Source of the DNA: Cristatella mucedo
Lineage: Eukaryota; Bryozoa; Phylactolaemata; Cristatellidae
Reading direction: 5' to 3'
Length of the DNA stretch: 64,000 nucleotides
Assembly (NCBI GenBank): GCA_009760855.2
Contig: WPIO01000057.1
Coordinates: 2,473,001-2,537,000, forward strand
Shown one piece after another: positions 12,270 through 25,512 of this stretch. Every line of letters begins with the position of its first letter. Position 1 is the stretch's first letter. The translations under genes and the position numbers were made by a program. Under the pieces are notes generated by a model. It was not told where the DNA came from. It saw nothing but the letters and a program-made list of their open reading frames with translations, and searched no databases.

Positions 12270-14700
12270 GCTGCCATGCCGAGGCGGGCACCTTTCGAGT
12301 CAGAATGGGAATTTAGCACTCCATTCATCGATCGACTGGAGCCAATTCAGCTCTTTCAGCAGAGGAAATACTGCATGGCTGAGCTTCTGAAATTTGTGGA
12401 AGTAGCCTATCGCCCGCTAGGTACCAAGTCCTCCTTTATCTCATATTTCCCTGATCTCATTTACGTTCTGTGTGCCAGAAATCGATCTTTCCTCGCTTTG
12501 GGTGGTTTCAACATTCATTTTGACAACTTATCTGACGCCTTCAGCACCAAATTGTGTGCACTGACTAACTTATTTCTGTTCTGGCTCATGTTCATGACCC
12601 TACTAACACCAAAGATTCCTCACTCTGCCTAAATTTCTACGATACATTCTCGCTATAATCACCTACTATTACAAAATTCTGCGTATCTGGCCAATGCAGA
12701 CCTCTTTCAGTCTACAGCTGGTGCACTCCTTTTCATTTAAGTCATATGTGAGCCGTGAAACCTCATGACCCGTGATATAAATGTGGCCCGAGCGAGAATA
12801 TCTTCTTTGCCTCTGTTGCTCAATCCCCTTTCCTAACTTTCATCATTGGTAGAATGCTAAATCACGACGCTCGCTGACATGCTCGACAAGTGTGAACCTC
12901 TGATTGAGCACAGTGTTCGCGCTCGCCAAGACATCCTATGGTGTGCTGCAGAAACTAAACTAGCGTGGTCAACTAAGTTCAAGCTTTAAAAAGCATACAA
13001 AAGATCTGAGCTGACTGTCCATTGACAGGCATACGAGGATTGTGGTGGATCTTGCCGATCGATCCTAGCAAACGCCAAGTATAGTATATAAAAGTATTGT
13101 TGAATCAAAGATAAACAATCCATTTATGCTACGTTTGCGACCAACTGTCACCTTGACCGCTCCCAGGTTACATCCTTACCAAGTGACCCTTGTGATGATA
13201 TAGGTGATCGCTTATCTAGCTTCTTTGTCAAACAAGATAGACAAGATCATGGACTCCATCCCTGGGTTGGCAGCAACCCCCCAGCTGGAATCCTGTCCCT
13301 TAAGTCTGTGCAGCACTTCACTGCCTACATTCAAGCGGGTCACTAGTGACCTCATCTTAAATTTCATGTCCGAATCCAATAATTCAAACTCTAGGCCCTA
13401 TTCCCACTGTCATGCATCTACGGTCCATTAATCTGCTGCTGCCATGCATAGCTAAAAAAAAGGAATAATAGCCTCATATCATGCTACAAAACTATTCAAA
13501 GAGGCTGTACTGTTAAGCCACTACTCAAGAGAGCAACATGATAACAAGAGAGTTTGAACAACCTCCAACCAGTCTCCTTTCTACTGTTCCTATCAAAGAC
13601 ACCAGAACAAGTCGTGAAAGACCAGCTGAACTCATATATTCACACTTCAAACGTAGCTAGTAAGTTCCAATCTGGATCTAGAGCTAATCACTCCATAGAT
13701 TCAGCAATGCCAGCAATCACTCCTGACTTGCATCACAAAACCCCTGACTTAATCCACATTTTAAAAGAACTTAAAAACCACCTATTTAGGACAGCATTTA
13801 GTGGGTCCCTGTGATTCGTGCTTTATGTGCTTATGTGTGCTGACACTGTGCATGCTGCCACTAACCACACTTGCATGCTGACCCTGTGCATGTCACCCCT
13901 AACCATGTTATTCATATTGTTTATCAAGCATGACACCACTAACCATTTGATCGCATTTCCGTTGCAGCAAATGTAAGGTGCCTGGAAAGAGATTGAGTTC
14001 CCAGAGGGTGCTTTATCAAGTGTATTATTATTATTATTATAATACATTGGGTGTATAAAGACTTACAAAGGAATGCAGACTTACGTAGTCTCTTTACTTG
14101 TTTTGCTAGATCTTTTGACTGCTTTTGATACTATCAATCACCAAATCCTTCTCGAGTGCCTATAATCTACTTTGGGCATCACTGTTACTGAGCTGCAATG
14201 GTTCAGGTCCTTTGTCTGCAGTCGCAATGCTGTGCTACAATACGATATTATGGCAGCAACACCAAATGCAGCTCTGCCGCGTTGGTTTGACCCAATGGTT
14301 TTAGGTGCTTGCCCCGACCAAGGTCCAGTCGAGGTCGTTATATTTATGTCAGCCCAAAATTGCAGAGCATTGATGTGAACTGACAAATATTATGTGAGGA
14401 GCCCCTGAAATATGGCGTTCTGTGCTTTGTCCAGTTCTTTTCGCGGTTTATACTCTCTCTCTTGTCGACGCGAGTGTGGGGCACAACCTAGGATTTCACT
14501 TATATGCAAATGAGACTCAGTTGTACCTTTGCTTTGATCCCTCACAGCCCTGCAGCACACCAAGTTCTGTTTATTCCCTTGCTGCATGCATTGACGACAT
14601 ACACGCATCGATAGCAGCAAGCCTTCTTAACTTAAATGATAACAAATTAAATTAAATGATGCTAACACTATCTTGGTTTTAGGGGCAAACCGGGTACAAT
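12270..14700 (+). mobile_element. Degenerate L2-like non-LTR retrotransposon (endonuclease and reverse transcriptase remains)
   Basis: Broken pieces appear in family order: endonuclease-like VEVAYRPLGT and LALGGFNIHFDN (12390-12530); a linker with the 'L..K..P' region (12880-13100); NLQPVSFLLFLSK (13556-13600) for the usual N-Y-R-P-(I/V)-S block; LLDLLTAFDTINHQ (14105-14145); and YANETQLYLCFDP (14501-14540) where YADDTQLY is expected. Stops and frameshifts are frequent, and the catalytic ADD is altered to ANE, so it is dead. A 3' fragment of the same superfamily interrupts it at about 13720-14045. CR1/L2 clade is inferred from the motifs and the 3' tails. Confidence 0.75.
13720..14045 (+). 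mobile_element. L2-like LINE 3' fragment nested in the older LINE
   Basis: Encodes ELKNHLFRTAFSGSL then a stop, followed by the family 3' UTR (TGACACTGTGCATGCTGCCAC, about 13845), the AAATGTAAGGTGCCTGGAAAG tail and a (TTA)n end. The host LINE reading resumes at about 14080, so this is a later insertion. Confidence 0.75.
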
Positions 14701-14714
14701 TCAGAAAATTTAAT

Positions 14715-14925
14715 TTTGTGTCCAGTGATTACAAAAACAGTGCCAGTTAATATACAGTGCACACACAAAATTCTCACGAACCTAGCAAATTTTGTCAGAC
14801 AGAGATTGATTTCCAGCTTCTTTTTCAATTTTATCAAGTCAGTGGATGCCGTGACGCCGATCAGGAGTGAACTCCGGGCGTTGGGGAGCGAGTGCGAACT
14901 GAAGGTTCGATCTGCAAAGAGCTAA
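14715..14925 (-). mobile_element. LINE 3' coding fragment, reverse orientation
   Basis: The minus strand reads FSSHSLPNARSSLLIGVTAS then TDLIKLKKKLEINL, the C-terminal pattern of L2/CR1-type ORF2 (F...LP.A..SL...V..S.DL..FK..LK). It abuts the plus-strand LINE in inverted orientation. Confidence 0.5.
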
Positions 14926-15428
14926 CAATTTGTTGAGATGCCCAGCTAAATAATTTAAGTCAAACAAGAATGAGGTATGATGCGGAGCCGGTCTGAAATA
15001 ATTTTTTTTTCAAACGGTTATTCTAAAGGACGAGAATAGAAGGAGCTAAAATTAGGTGGCAGGACTCTACTTTGCTGCGTCAATAATGAAAATGATGTAG
15101 AACCTTGATGCAAGCATAAAGGTGGAAACATTCATGCTTGAATGTGTAAGAGAAGGTTACGGAGTAGCCCGTGTGAAAACTGGCCAGTTTGAATAATTGC
15201 ATGCATCCAGAGAGGCTAGATATGCTCACACTGTGCTTGCCTCCAAAAACTTTGAGAGAAAAATTCAGACATTACGCTCGCCAGATATTTACAAATCTAA
15301 GGGGATGATCTCGTCGAAATCGGGAGAACGCACGAACAGGGATCTGAAAATTACCAATAAAGCCGTAGCTCACGGTAAGACTTGAGCCCCTCACTTGGGT
15401 CGCTCCTTCGGGCACCTCGCCGATGGGC

Positions 15429-15457
15429 ACGGCCTCTATGGTAACTATGAAGTAAGC
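15429..15457 (-). CDS. Weak candidate for next exon of the TSP1-repeat gene (ends uncertain)
   Basis: A TTCATAG acceptor behind a pyrimidine-poor tract opens a phase 1 frame beginning VTIEAVPIGEVPEGATQVRG. Possible donors follow (GTGAGG near 15405, GTGAGC near 15385, GTAATT near 15370), so only the core is given. The 'PEGATQV' string loosely recalls the start of ADAMTS/ADAMTSL spacer domains, which accompany TSP1 repeats, but the match is short and subjective. Confidence 0.15.
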
Positions 15458-15552
15458 ACGATTAAAAGTTACTATGCGATTCCTAGTAAAAATGGTGGAG
15501 GCCACAACCAGGCCGGCAGCCCTGCTACTGGCGTTCATTAAATATAAATAAA

Positions 15553-15712
15553 TAATGCAATTACTATGCATAGCGCCCTCAGAAAACCTAATCTCTATTC
15601 AGATACTTCACGTATGCCACGGAGCTCTAGCCCACGACCTTGGTCGTCAAATGCATTTACATTGAGCTTGGTTGGAGGCGAGCACCTTAACCACTGGGCA
15701 AAACCAGCTTGC
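15553..15712 (-). mobile_element. SINE family A
   Basis: Reverse copy: TACTATGCATAGCGCCCTCA, GAGCTCTAGCCCACGACCTT and GCGAGCACCTTAACCACTGG. Confidence 0.75.
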
Positions 15713-16457
15713 ACGTGCCGCGGTGGTGGAAGCAAACCAAAACACTATACGAAACACACAAACGGACCACTAAGCATCGATTTTAAGTTTTAAAAAGTAC
15801 AGTATGTCATATGTCAACTAATTCAACAACCTTAATTTATACATTAATTTAGATTACATATTTTAATAATTACATAGTTATGATAATTCTATAGGAATTT
15901 GAATATATAATTTATCAAAATATATATTTATAAATTTATATTTTGGCCTAAGAAAATTGGTGGCTATCAATGTCGCTTGCTATCGGCACTCGATGACTCC
16001 CCGAAATAGGTCTCGAATCTGGCAGACTACACGGCTCAAACTTGGCGGACTGCACCACTCGAGCTTCGCGCCTCACTGCAGGATCCACTGCAGGACACGT
16101 GGTTTTGCCGATTTCTAGCACGTTGCCGCCAGGGTAAGACATCAGACTTTCTGCAACGAGCTTCGGGCTCTTTGATTCGGTGCGTTCGATACGTCACCGC
16201 TAGGTAAGCGAGAATTCCTGGAACAACACTGGGCTAGTGACAAATTTAAGTCAATGATATAGACCTAGCCACAATGCACGGTCATACTCGAGGCAATGCT
16301 CAGCCCCAGCGTCCGCTCACGGTGCGGCTCGCTCACGCTGAGACGTTAGTGCCGCCAGTCCACGCTTTCCCTGAAAACGTGGCCATTTTCTTAGCAGCTT
16401 TAGGCTTGCGACGCAGGCCAGACCGCTGCGGCAGCGTATCGAGTGCGCAGTCGTTAC
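15713..16457. other. Probable intron or downstream sequence of the TSP1-repeat gene
   Basis: AT-rich to 15950, then mixed. No further TSP1-like cysteine pattern was seen on the minus strand. Confidence 0.3.
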
Positions 16458-16637
16458 CTGGACAGTAGTCGGATGGCTGACAGGGCGTCGTTTCCGAAAT
16501 GGTTCTGCTGCAGACGATGACGCCGTAGCTGAGCTGAGCAGGGTCGCACTGGGAGCCGCGGCTTCTCACCTGCACCCCGCCGCCACACGTCACTGTGCAG
16601 GCGCTCCACGCAGACCATGGTGACAATGAGCTTTCGT
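16458..16637 (-). CDS. TSP1-repeat gene exon 5: TSP1 repeat 4
   Basis: 180 bp, phase 1-1. The acceptor is TTTTACCATTTGCAG and the donor is CCAG|GTAACG. It encodes DESSLSPWSAWSACTVTCGG, then GVQVRSRGSQCDPAQLSYGV and a tail ending QPSDYCPG. There are six cysteines and the WSAWSAC and CTVTCGGG motifs. The following exon has not been identified with confidence. Confidence 0.88.
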
Positions 16638-19600
16638 CTGCAAATGGTAAAATAAAAGGTGGCGGTCAGAGGCGGGACATTGTACATAATGCTGGCATTC
16701 CAATAACCCTTTTTCTGAGGAACGAGTATGCATGCAGCAGATACCACCCAGAGAGCTGACACCTTCATATGAGAAACGTCGATTACGCTAGCTAAAAAGA
16801 GTAACGGAAAGCGTAAGACGTGTCGGTATTTTCTACGGACGCATTTAGGAGGATGACAATTAAAACTGCAGGGGGGCATTGAAAATAAAGGAAGGAAGGC
16901 CTATGCTCGTCCTCTTCGCGACTGGAGATGCCGATAAATGCTGCCTAGAGCAGGAATCGATCATGCTCCAATTTCTTATTGTCTCATAGCCAATTTATTA
17001 GTTCATTAAGCTATGGAAGTGCCGTTCGTCTGCTCTCGGGCCTAAAGTGGGAGTGCCTGAAGTCCGGACTCTAAACATACGCTCACGGTTCTTGCTCGAG
17101 CCGAACCCTTTCGTTCTGACTGCGACGTTCACGTGCACCGGTTTCAATTGAAATTGGAGGAAGCTGGCAGGCAAGGTACTCAGCAACCGATCATTCAAAG
17201 TGTCGAGGCCGGAAATAGCGACATGTACCCATGCTTCACACTTGGGACAATTAAGTGATGCATGCAAGACTGTGCAAGCAAAGACTTCGTACCACGACAC
17301 GCAGGCTGCTTGCACTCCTCCTGCACTTCCTGGTAGAGTCTACCCTCGTCCGTTGGATCCGCATCTGACGCGCAGAGCCTGCCTCGGCGCCGAGGCAGAG
17401 GGCTGTTGCAATGCCGGATCTTGGTTCGTATGCCTTGCCCGCACGAGACGCTGCACGGTGAGGTGTAAAACCACTCGCCCCACGAGCCGTCAACTACAGA
17501 AAAAGAGTGAGCAGACGCCAGTAAGCCATTTTTTTTACACAGGCACATCCGGGTTACTCACACGGAGTGCTAGCAGATGTAAACGAATGCTTCGAACAGT
17601 GGGGCGAGTTAGGCACGACGGTCGTCTTAGACTGGGTCACAAGCCCTATTTCGTCGCTTGCACCACCTAGTCAGGTGACGCTGTTGTAAGCCTCGAGACT
17701 CTAGCTCAGACGCCCATCCTTGTGGTTACAATGCTGCACGCTGTTCAGCATTGCCTAACCACTAAGATAACGTGTCCAAATTAAAGGACCCAAATCCGAC
17801 AGATTTCGACGGAAATCTGTAGCTGTGAAGCCTAATTTATAGTAATCAACAGGTCATGGTCGGCTGATTCAAAAGCCCAATTTATGCAGTGGTAGATGGT
17901 ATATATTGTTCGTTTCCGAAACGTGTACAGTGTTGAGCAATATACGTGAACCTCTCATAGTGCTAGACGATTTTAATTATTGCTATCAACACAAATTATT
18001 TATAAATCTACTATCTCCATCCTTGCCACAGGCCATGCAAGATTGCCTGCAGCCTTACTTGAACCCACGACCGGGCTCTAAAAGTTCAAGTAACCTATAC
18101 CGGGGCGACACCAGGCCAAGCGGCGAACTATGCGTTCGAGAGCTGAAGCTGGTTTCTGTTTTTCAAAGTACATCAATGTCAAAGCAAATTCAGTATGGTA
18201 AGTGCATACTTTTCTTACACACATTGCTCGGGAGAGATATCTGGAAATACTTAATTCGGTTGGGTGACTATTGAACCTACAACTACTTACCTTACGACAA
18301 TCGGCCTGTACCAACCGGCCTATGCGACAATTGATCGATATACAATCTGGTCTGCTACTATTGGACCTACGACAACTGGCCTGTACTTACTGACCTATAC
18401 GAAAATTGATCTATATGTCAATTTATAAGAGTAATACACGCTTTTTAGTTTACACAATTGATACAAACAATTAAGAATAAATTCATGACTGTCTGAAATT
18501 GTTCTATATTTATGCAACAGGATTATTAGTAAAACAGTTTTTTCTCCTAAGTGTCAAAAAATAATCAATGCATTCTAGATAAAATTGATCTTAATGTTAC
18601 TGCAGCTTCTTAACTAACTTTGTGACAAATATGCAACGGCACGAAGAAAAGTTAGAACATCCGTACGACCGTAACCTTCAACAGAACGTCGAACTTTCTC
18701 GGCAAGCTCGCGGTATCAATCGATTCGTTGTGCCGCTTGCATTAGCGAATACTTTCCAGTATTCAAAGTTTCTATATATTACTGTGGCATTTCCAAGCTC
18801 GGAAATTCCGTACTGTATCACTGACTCCATGATTTATAAATATTGTTATGTTACACAATTATTAAATTCACAAATTATCAATTATATTTATTTATACTAG
18901 CTGATATCCAATCCTTATAATAGTCTATAACCTATTTATATAAATATAGCCTAATTTAATCAAATAAAATCGACCTGCACCAGTTTTATTTGTATTGCCT
19001 ATTTCTTATCTTAGGGCCAATTGTCAAAGATCAGTTGTCATATAGATGAATTGCCGTATAGGCCGGTTGGTGCAGGCCAATTGTCGTAGGGCGAGTAGTC
19101 ACAATTTCAATTGTCGGTACTCTCTTAATTCAGCCACACAGAAATTGTAGTGATGGTCTTACTTGAGTCTTTTAGAGAGCATGTGGCTTTTGTGCTAAAC
19201 AAGCGAACGCAATAGATGGCCTAAGAGCCCTTCCTAAGTGCTTTTGCATCACTTCCGATGTCATTGTCACACCCCAGATAACTTGAGTGTATCACATAAA
19301 ATGAAAATTAGCATTAGGGTTGAATTGTTTATCCATCACAGTCAATTTTGCTGAATTCGAACAGATGGGATAGTAGCAATCTCATTCATTGGGCATAACT
19401 AACAGTCAACAAAACATAATAGGATAAAAACAAGCTCCTTCGCTCAGCTGGCTAAATCAGCAGTATTTTAGACAGTGATTATGGGGTTCAAATCTTTCTG
19501 GAAGCATATCTACATTAAACTGAATGTCTCCATACCAAATAAAAGCGTGTATCCACAGTCTGTCTTATTCTCTTGGGCTAGACGAATAGGCTTCACTCTT

Positions 19601-20538
19601 CGAATGACAAAAAGATAGAAATGTCACTCAAATATCTGGCATTAGATTAGCCGACACTTTGAGAATGAAATAATTTGCTAGGAGCAACGAATGAAAATTG
19701 GAGTGTGGCAAATTATGCTTATAAAATAAAAGCGACTATTTAAATAAGAGATAGTCATGCTTTAAAATACTAAGCACGATTGCTGAATGACAAGCAATAG
19801 CTTACTTAAAGTGCTAGCAACGGTTAAAACATTAAGGGGTGGATACCTGGACAGGCAAATGATTAGGAACTTTCATCCAGCCTCGGAAGCCAAAGAATGA
19901 CCGTATTTAAGCGTTAATCGACAGAGAAAATTTGCGTTGATTGGTTAAAATCAAGGGTCGAGTAGTGGTAGCTTTGTTTGGCGAAGATGCCTAAATAAAG
20001 CTAGTACAAAACACATCACATCACATGGTGCTTTTCAATGTGCGACTTGAGTGTCAAATTTTTTTCCTTGGCGGTTCGAGCTACCGCGTGTGACATTGAG
20101 CACAAAGAATTTCGACAGCATTTTCCGAGAAATATCGCCTTTTTTAAATTTCACTCCGAGTGAATCGGTGCGACTGTGTCTTGGCTTTGGCATGTTCCTT
20201 TGATCAGGCGAGTGTACATGGATACTTTATTTATATTTTTCATCGAGCACTCATTGGCTCTCACAATCTATACATAGCTCTGCCGTGGTTGGTAGTGGGA
20301 ATGTTTTTTATGTTCCTCTATTCGTGATAGCTGCTGTACATTTCTCTCTTCGCAGCGCGGCGACATGAAATTGCTTCTAACTAAACTTTTCCGATGGAAA
20401 ATCAGTCATATATGGCCCTCTCGCGAATGCTGGATGCTCTCACTCACTATGTGGACATTTCTGTATCCTCTCATCCTCCGTGTTTTCTCATCCTTCCTTC
20501 CTCCTCCTCCTCCTCCTCTCTCTCTTTCTCTCGCTCTC

Positions 20539-20581
<43 letters not shown>

Positions 20582-23500
20582 CTCCGCTCTCTCTCTCTCT
20601 CTCACTCCCTCTGTCTCTCTCTCTCTCTCTCTTGCTCCGCTCTCTCTCTCTCTCTCTCACTCCCTCTGTCTCTCGCTCTCCTTTTTCTCCTATACTTCCC
20701 AATTTATATATATATGTCTGTTTGAGTGTCTTAAAAATGATAATGTTAATAATAATGTATTTTATACAGCTTCTTAAGATAACCACATCTCTATCTGCCG
20801 TCATCAAATCACCCGTCATGGCATGCAACAACCATGAACCAATGACAAGCGAGCTATTACACTTGGATAACTTAACTCTTTCTAGGCACTTTCGTTTGCT
20901 GCAAAGGAAGCATGATCGAATGGTTAATGGCAGAATGCCGAATTTCAAAAAGCATAGCATGGTTAGAGGTGACATGCATAGCATCAGCATGCAAAAATGG
21001 TTAGTGGCAGCATGGACAGTGTCACTGAAACTGTTTGGTGATAGTGCCTTTGGATGGAACTCGCCGAAAGTCTTGAACTCGCGTCTGGCCTGCTTCATCA
21101 CCTGTATTAGCTTGGCATTATTCAAGTCTCAGCTATAGACCTATCTCTTTGCCTCTGCTTTCTTTTGCTCCTATGAGCATTTTTCCTGGGCGTTTTCGTG
21201 CTTACCTACCCATGGTTTAGAGTACGTTACGGTCCTGCTAATTACTTACCTCACGTTTTTTTATTAGCTTTTGCAGGCTGGTCTAAGACAGATACGTTTT
21301 TGCTTTTGCAAGCTTATCTAAAACAAATTAAATTAAATACTAGCTGATTTAACAGCCTCTTTTGTATAGCGACAGAAGAGCCTTTACGGCTATCACCACC
21401 ACTTGCAGTGGCGATGACGGATCCCCCACCGCAGGATTCGAACCCACGACATCGGGACCGAGGTCGTGAAAAGCACTACGTAAGGCGGTTGCTAAATTAA
21501 CAGTGTAACCAAAGGTCTGTGGGTTGCATTAGAACAAACCAAGGTTTAAGGTGTGACAGGCATTCTTTTAGCGTAAAAGTGTGCCTACTCACAAGAACTC
21601 ATTCGTTGCATCCCCGAGGACACGATTTCAAAGCTACGGTCATCAGACAACAATTGGATGCGTAGTCCGTGCATGCAAGCGAGAACTTTTACTTACAAGT
21701 CCTTGGAGAATTCGCCCGATCAGATGGAGGGGAATGCCAAGCTCACTTTTTCCGCCTGGGCTTGTGGGTGCGTCTTAACGCTTTCTATCGTGCCCACGCC
21801 ATGCCCGTCATAGTCGATGGTCCGTGTACTACTGGTCATTGCGAGTGTATTAATATGAAGATTTTAAGGGTTAGTTGGCGCTGGGTGAGCCGTGATGGCG
21901 CACTAGGTAAGGCGGTTGCTTTCATGACCTAGGTGCTGAGGTCGTGGGTTCGATTCCTGCGGTGGGCGATCCTATATCGCTACTGCAAGAGGTGGTGATA
22001 GCCATCAAGGCTCTTCTGTCGCTATACAAAAAGAGGCTGTTTAAGCAGCTGGAACTATTATTATTATAATGGATGCGAAGTCCCGATAAAGGAAGCGGAA
22101 GTTCCGAGAGCCACAGATTCGGTCAGTGCAAGGCACGAAAGAGTTTGCAGGATGCTCACGGAATTTTGGCATCCAGACCATCTTCCAGGAATAGAGTATG
22201 TGTAACAGGGTGGTAGCACACTCGGATTACAAAGAAATACTAGCTAATTCAACCGCCTTTGTTTGTATAGCGATAGAAGAGCCTTTAAGGCGATCACCAC
22301 CGCTTGCAGCGGCAATCAATGATCGCTCTATGCATGATTCGAAAGCTCAACCTCGGGACCGAGGTTGTGAAACGTAACCGCCTTACCTAGTGTGTCATCA
22401 TTGTTCAGCAAAAAATTTATAGGGAGAAGAGTGAGTTCTGGGTGCATATTTTTGTCAGCTAATTAGCTAATTATAAAGATTCGTGATAATTAATGTTCGT
22501 AAAGAGCGATGAACCTTGGTCTGTGATGCCGGAACCGGCGAGCTACTTCTACGCGTAGTAGAACTATGCTTGACCTTGGCATTGCCTTTGACTTAAGACT
22601 CACCAGAGCAAAGTCGTTCTCTACATGCTCTCTGTTCCACTGCTGGTCCGCTGCAATTGCGGCCGCCATGTTGAGCCTGAGGATTGTCGCAGTATCGAAC
22701 TCGAATGCTGTATCCCCGACCGCAGGTTGAGCTGCACCGGCCCCATGGCTGCCAATTACCCCAGGCGCCGTCCACTAAAATGTTTACAATTGCAGCGTGA
22801 GCTGTCGAGTGGTCGCCGTTCTCTGAATTGCCACAAATGGCAGCGAGTACAGCAGCAGCAGCTGCTGCTGCAGGCCAGCATTGACGCTACGAAGTGCTCT
22901 TCTTGCTGGTCGGCAGCTTTGACGTCGGGGAATTTGAACGTTAGAGAAGAAGACAGCTTGCCTGCAGTATCTATGCCGAATAAAACGACGCAATGATGTT
23001 CCATTCAGAACGGCACGTCGGGCTCGTACTCAAAAGCTAAAAAATTGCCGCCCTACTCGTGCCAAGTTGGAGACATAAAATACAACCGTACAGAAAGCTT
23101 GCCATCATAAATGTTACTGAAATGAAGGAGCCAGATATACATTAACAACCACTGTAATAGTGCAGCCTGGCGCAGCGAAGCTATTTACAATAAAAAATAA
23201 AAGCATAATGTCCCGGCCACTCAGTTTTAATATACATGTATCTTTCTCGCAGCAAGTGAGCAATCCACAGAATCCCCTTAAAGCCACATACAGGCTCTCG
23301 CTGTCAGCCAGTGTTCTAGTGCCACTCCGAACTGAACCGAATCAGATGGATAGCTAAGACTAGATGACCAATTTTCGTAAGCCCCAGGTTTTCGCACGAG
23401 AATCCTCTCTGCACGCGGCCAATCCAGTTTTGAAAAGCCAGTGGCAAGTTGTTGACGCTGAGTCGATTGTCCCAATGGCTAGACTACACCAGTAAAACAC

Positions 23501-25471
23501 GATCTACACAAGCCCCGTATCAAGCAGCGTAGCGAATTTAAAGTTTGGTCCCTCAATTTAAGGTTTCTCCATTCCTGTGCTTTAGTCTACCTTTTTGAAA
23601 TACTTACCACTCTCGCTTCTCGTCGCAACGCCGGTCCATCCGTCTCTGGTCGTCCGACTGTGCAACTAACGAACCTGAAATCCTCTGGAAACTGTGCAGT
23701 CAGTTCGTATGCTCTCAAACTCTAGAACTCGCCACCGACTGACCTCACGATGTCACTTGAATTGACATTTAAAGCGGTCAATAGTACTAATGTATAATAA
23801 TACTAATAATTTAATAACTATAATAATAATTTAATTTATAATAATAATAATAATTTAATTAATAATAGTATTAATACTAGACTTTTCCTCACTCTTCCCT
23901 CTTTCCGCGTGAGCTATGCTTTGTGCACTTATGCGTGCAGCACCATGCGTGTTATCACATTTGCCTATTGACTTGCTTTATTAAAGCATTTGTAAAGTGC
24001 CTAGAAAAGGATGGGCTTCTCGTGGAATGCCGAACAGAAAAATATCTACTTAATTTGTGTAGTGCCTTAAGAGAACTTAATCTCCATTTAGGTGCCTCAC
24101 TTATGCCTCGGGGCTTGAGCCCACGACCTCGGTCGGGGCGAGCACCTTAACCACTGCCAAATCAGCGTTTTCGAATTACTTTAATGCTATCAATAGTGCT
24201 ACTGGGCCTAATAGAACACAGTTAAATTTTCAAGACGGGATTAATAATTAGGACTAAATGGCGCCGATTCGAACTAGGCCTAGAACCAGGCCATGCTGGA
24301 CCAGGCTCCATAGGTCGGAAGAAGCAGACCTACCTGGACAATGCCTGGCGACGAGACAAGGTCGCAGCTCGTACTGGTTTCCAGCGCAGTGAATCATCCG
24401 TTGGGACAGACAGAAGCGCTCCCTCCGCTGGAAGCCGTCGCCGCAGGAGTCGCTGCACTCGGACCAGTTTCCCCAGGGACTCCAGCCGCTGGTCTTCGGC
24501 GGCGGCACTGCGTTTGTGGCGGCGGCATCCTCGACAGCAGCGACGATCGCGGAAATCTCGTGCTGGCCAGCTCGTTTCTTGCAGGGCGAGCATAGATACA
24601 CCTGTTCAGTATTTCCCGGAAGGGGACCAACTACGTCCTGGTTGGTCGAAAAAAACTGCTTTGAAATTATGAGTAGCAGCCAGCGATAGCCGATTCGCGG
24701 CGACGCGAAACTGCGAAGCTCTGGGTCAAATAGGTGCTGCAGGGGTGCCACGAGCTCAAAATCGTACCTTGGGTGAGGTATGAAAGCCATGATAAAAGGT
24801 AAGGTAAACGGGGTAGATAGGAGGTAAAGATTGGCTAAGAAGGCAAGAGTCGTCTAGAGGCAGGCAGAATAAAGGTGATCGTCAAAGATGGCGGCTAAGA
24901 GCAAAGCTCGAGGTCCAGAGCCGCTGCTACGGCGGGAATGCACATCATAAACAGCAGCCCCGCATGAACCGTCCGATTGAACCAGAACACGCAAACATTC
25001 GCGGTACTCGTAGGTGCGAGCATATATGTTTACCCCGTGCATACCGGATCTTAAAATCTTACTTTTGATCATATTACCAATGTTGCCACCAATCATTTAT
25101 CATGCTTTCTGTACAGCAACTGTAAAAAGCCTAGGAAGGAACTCAGTTCTCTAGGGCGCTATACAAATGTATAGTTATTATTGCTATTATTTTATATCAG
25201 TGCACAGACGCAGAATCACCAGTGTACGTAGTTACAAATACATTATTAGGAAAATTTATCTATACACGCCTGTTTAAGCAAACAGGAATATTTGTGCAAG
25301 TATATACTAGTACAGTGAACATACCCAGGTGCATGCAATACTGACATTGTAACGCTACTCCTATATATGCTTACATACTGTCAATTGCATAAATAGACAC
25401 ACAGACTCGTTCGCACACGCACACGAGCACAAACACACACGAACGTATATATACACACTTGCATACATGCA

Positions 25472-25512
<41 letters not shown>

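Noticed and set aside
20365-21138. 257-codon plus-strand and 239-codon minus-strand ORFs
   Set aside because: They run through (CT)n/(GA)n and a LINE tail and consist of Leu/Ser or Arg/Glu repeats; not genes.
21890-21965. Functional tRNA gene
   Set aside because: Box A and box B are present, but the sequence does not close a tRNA cloverleaf acceptor stem and continues into a repeated SINE body seen in several copies.
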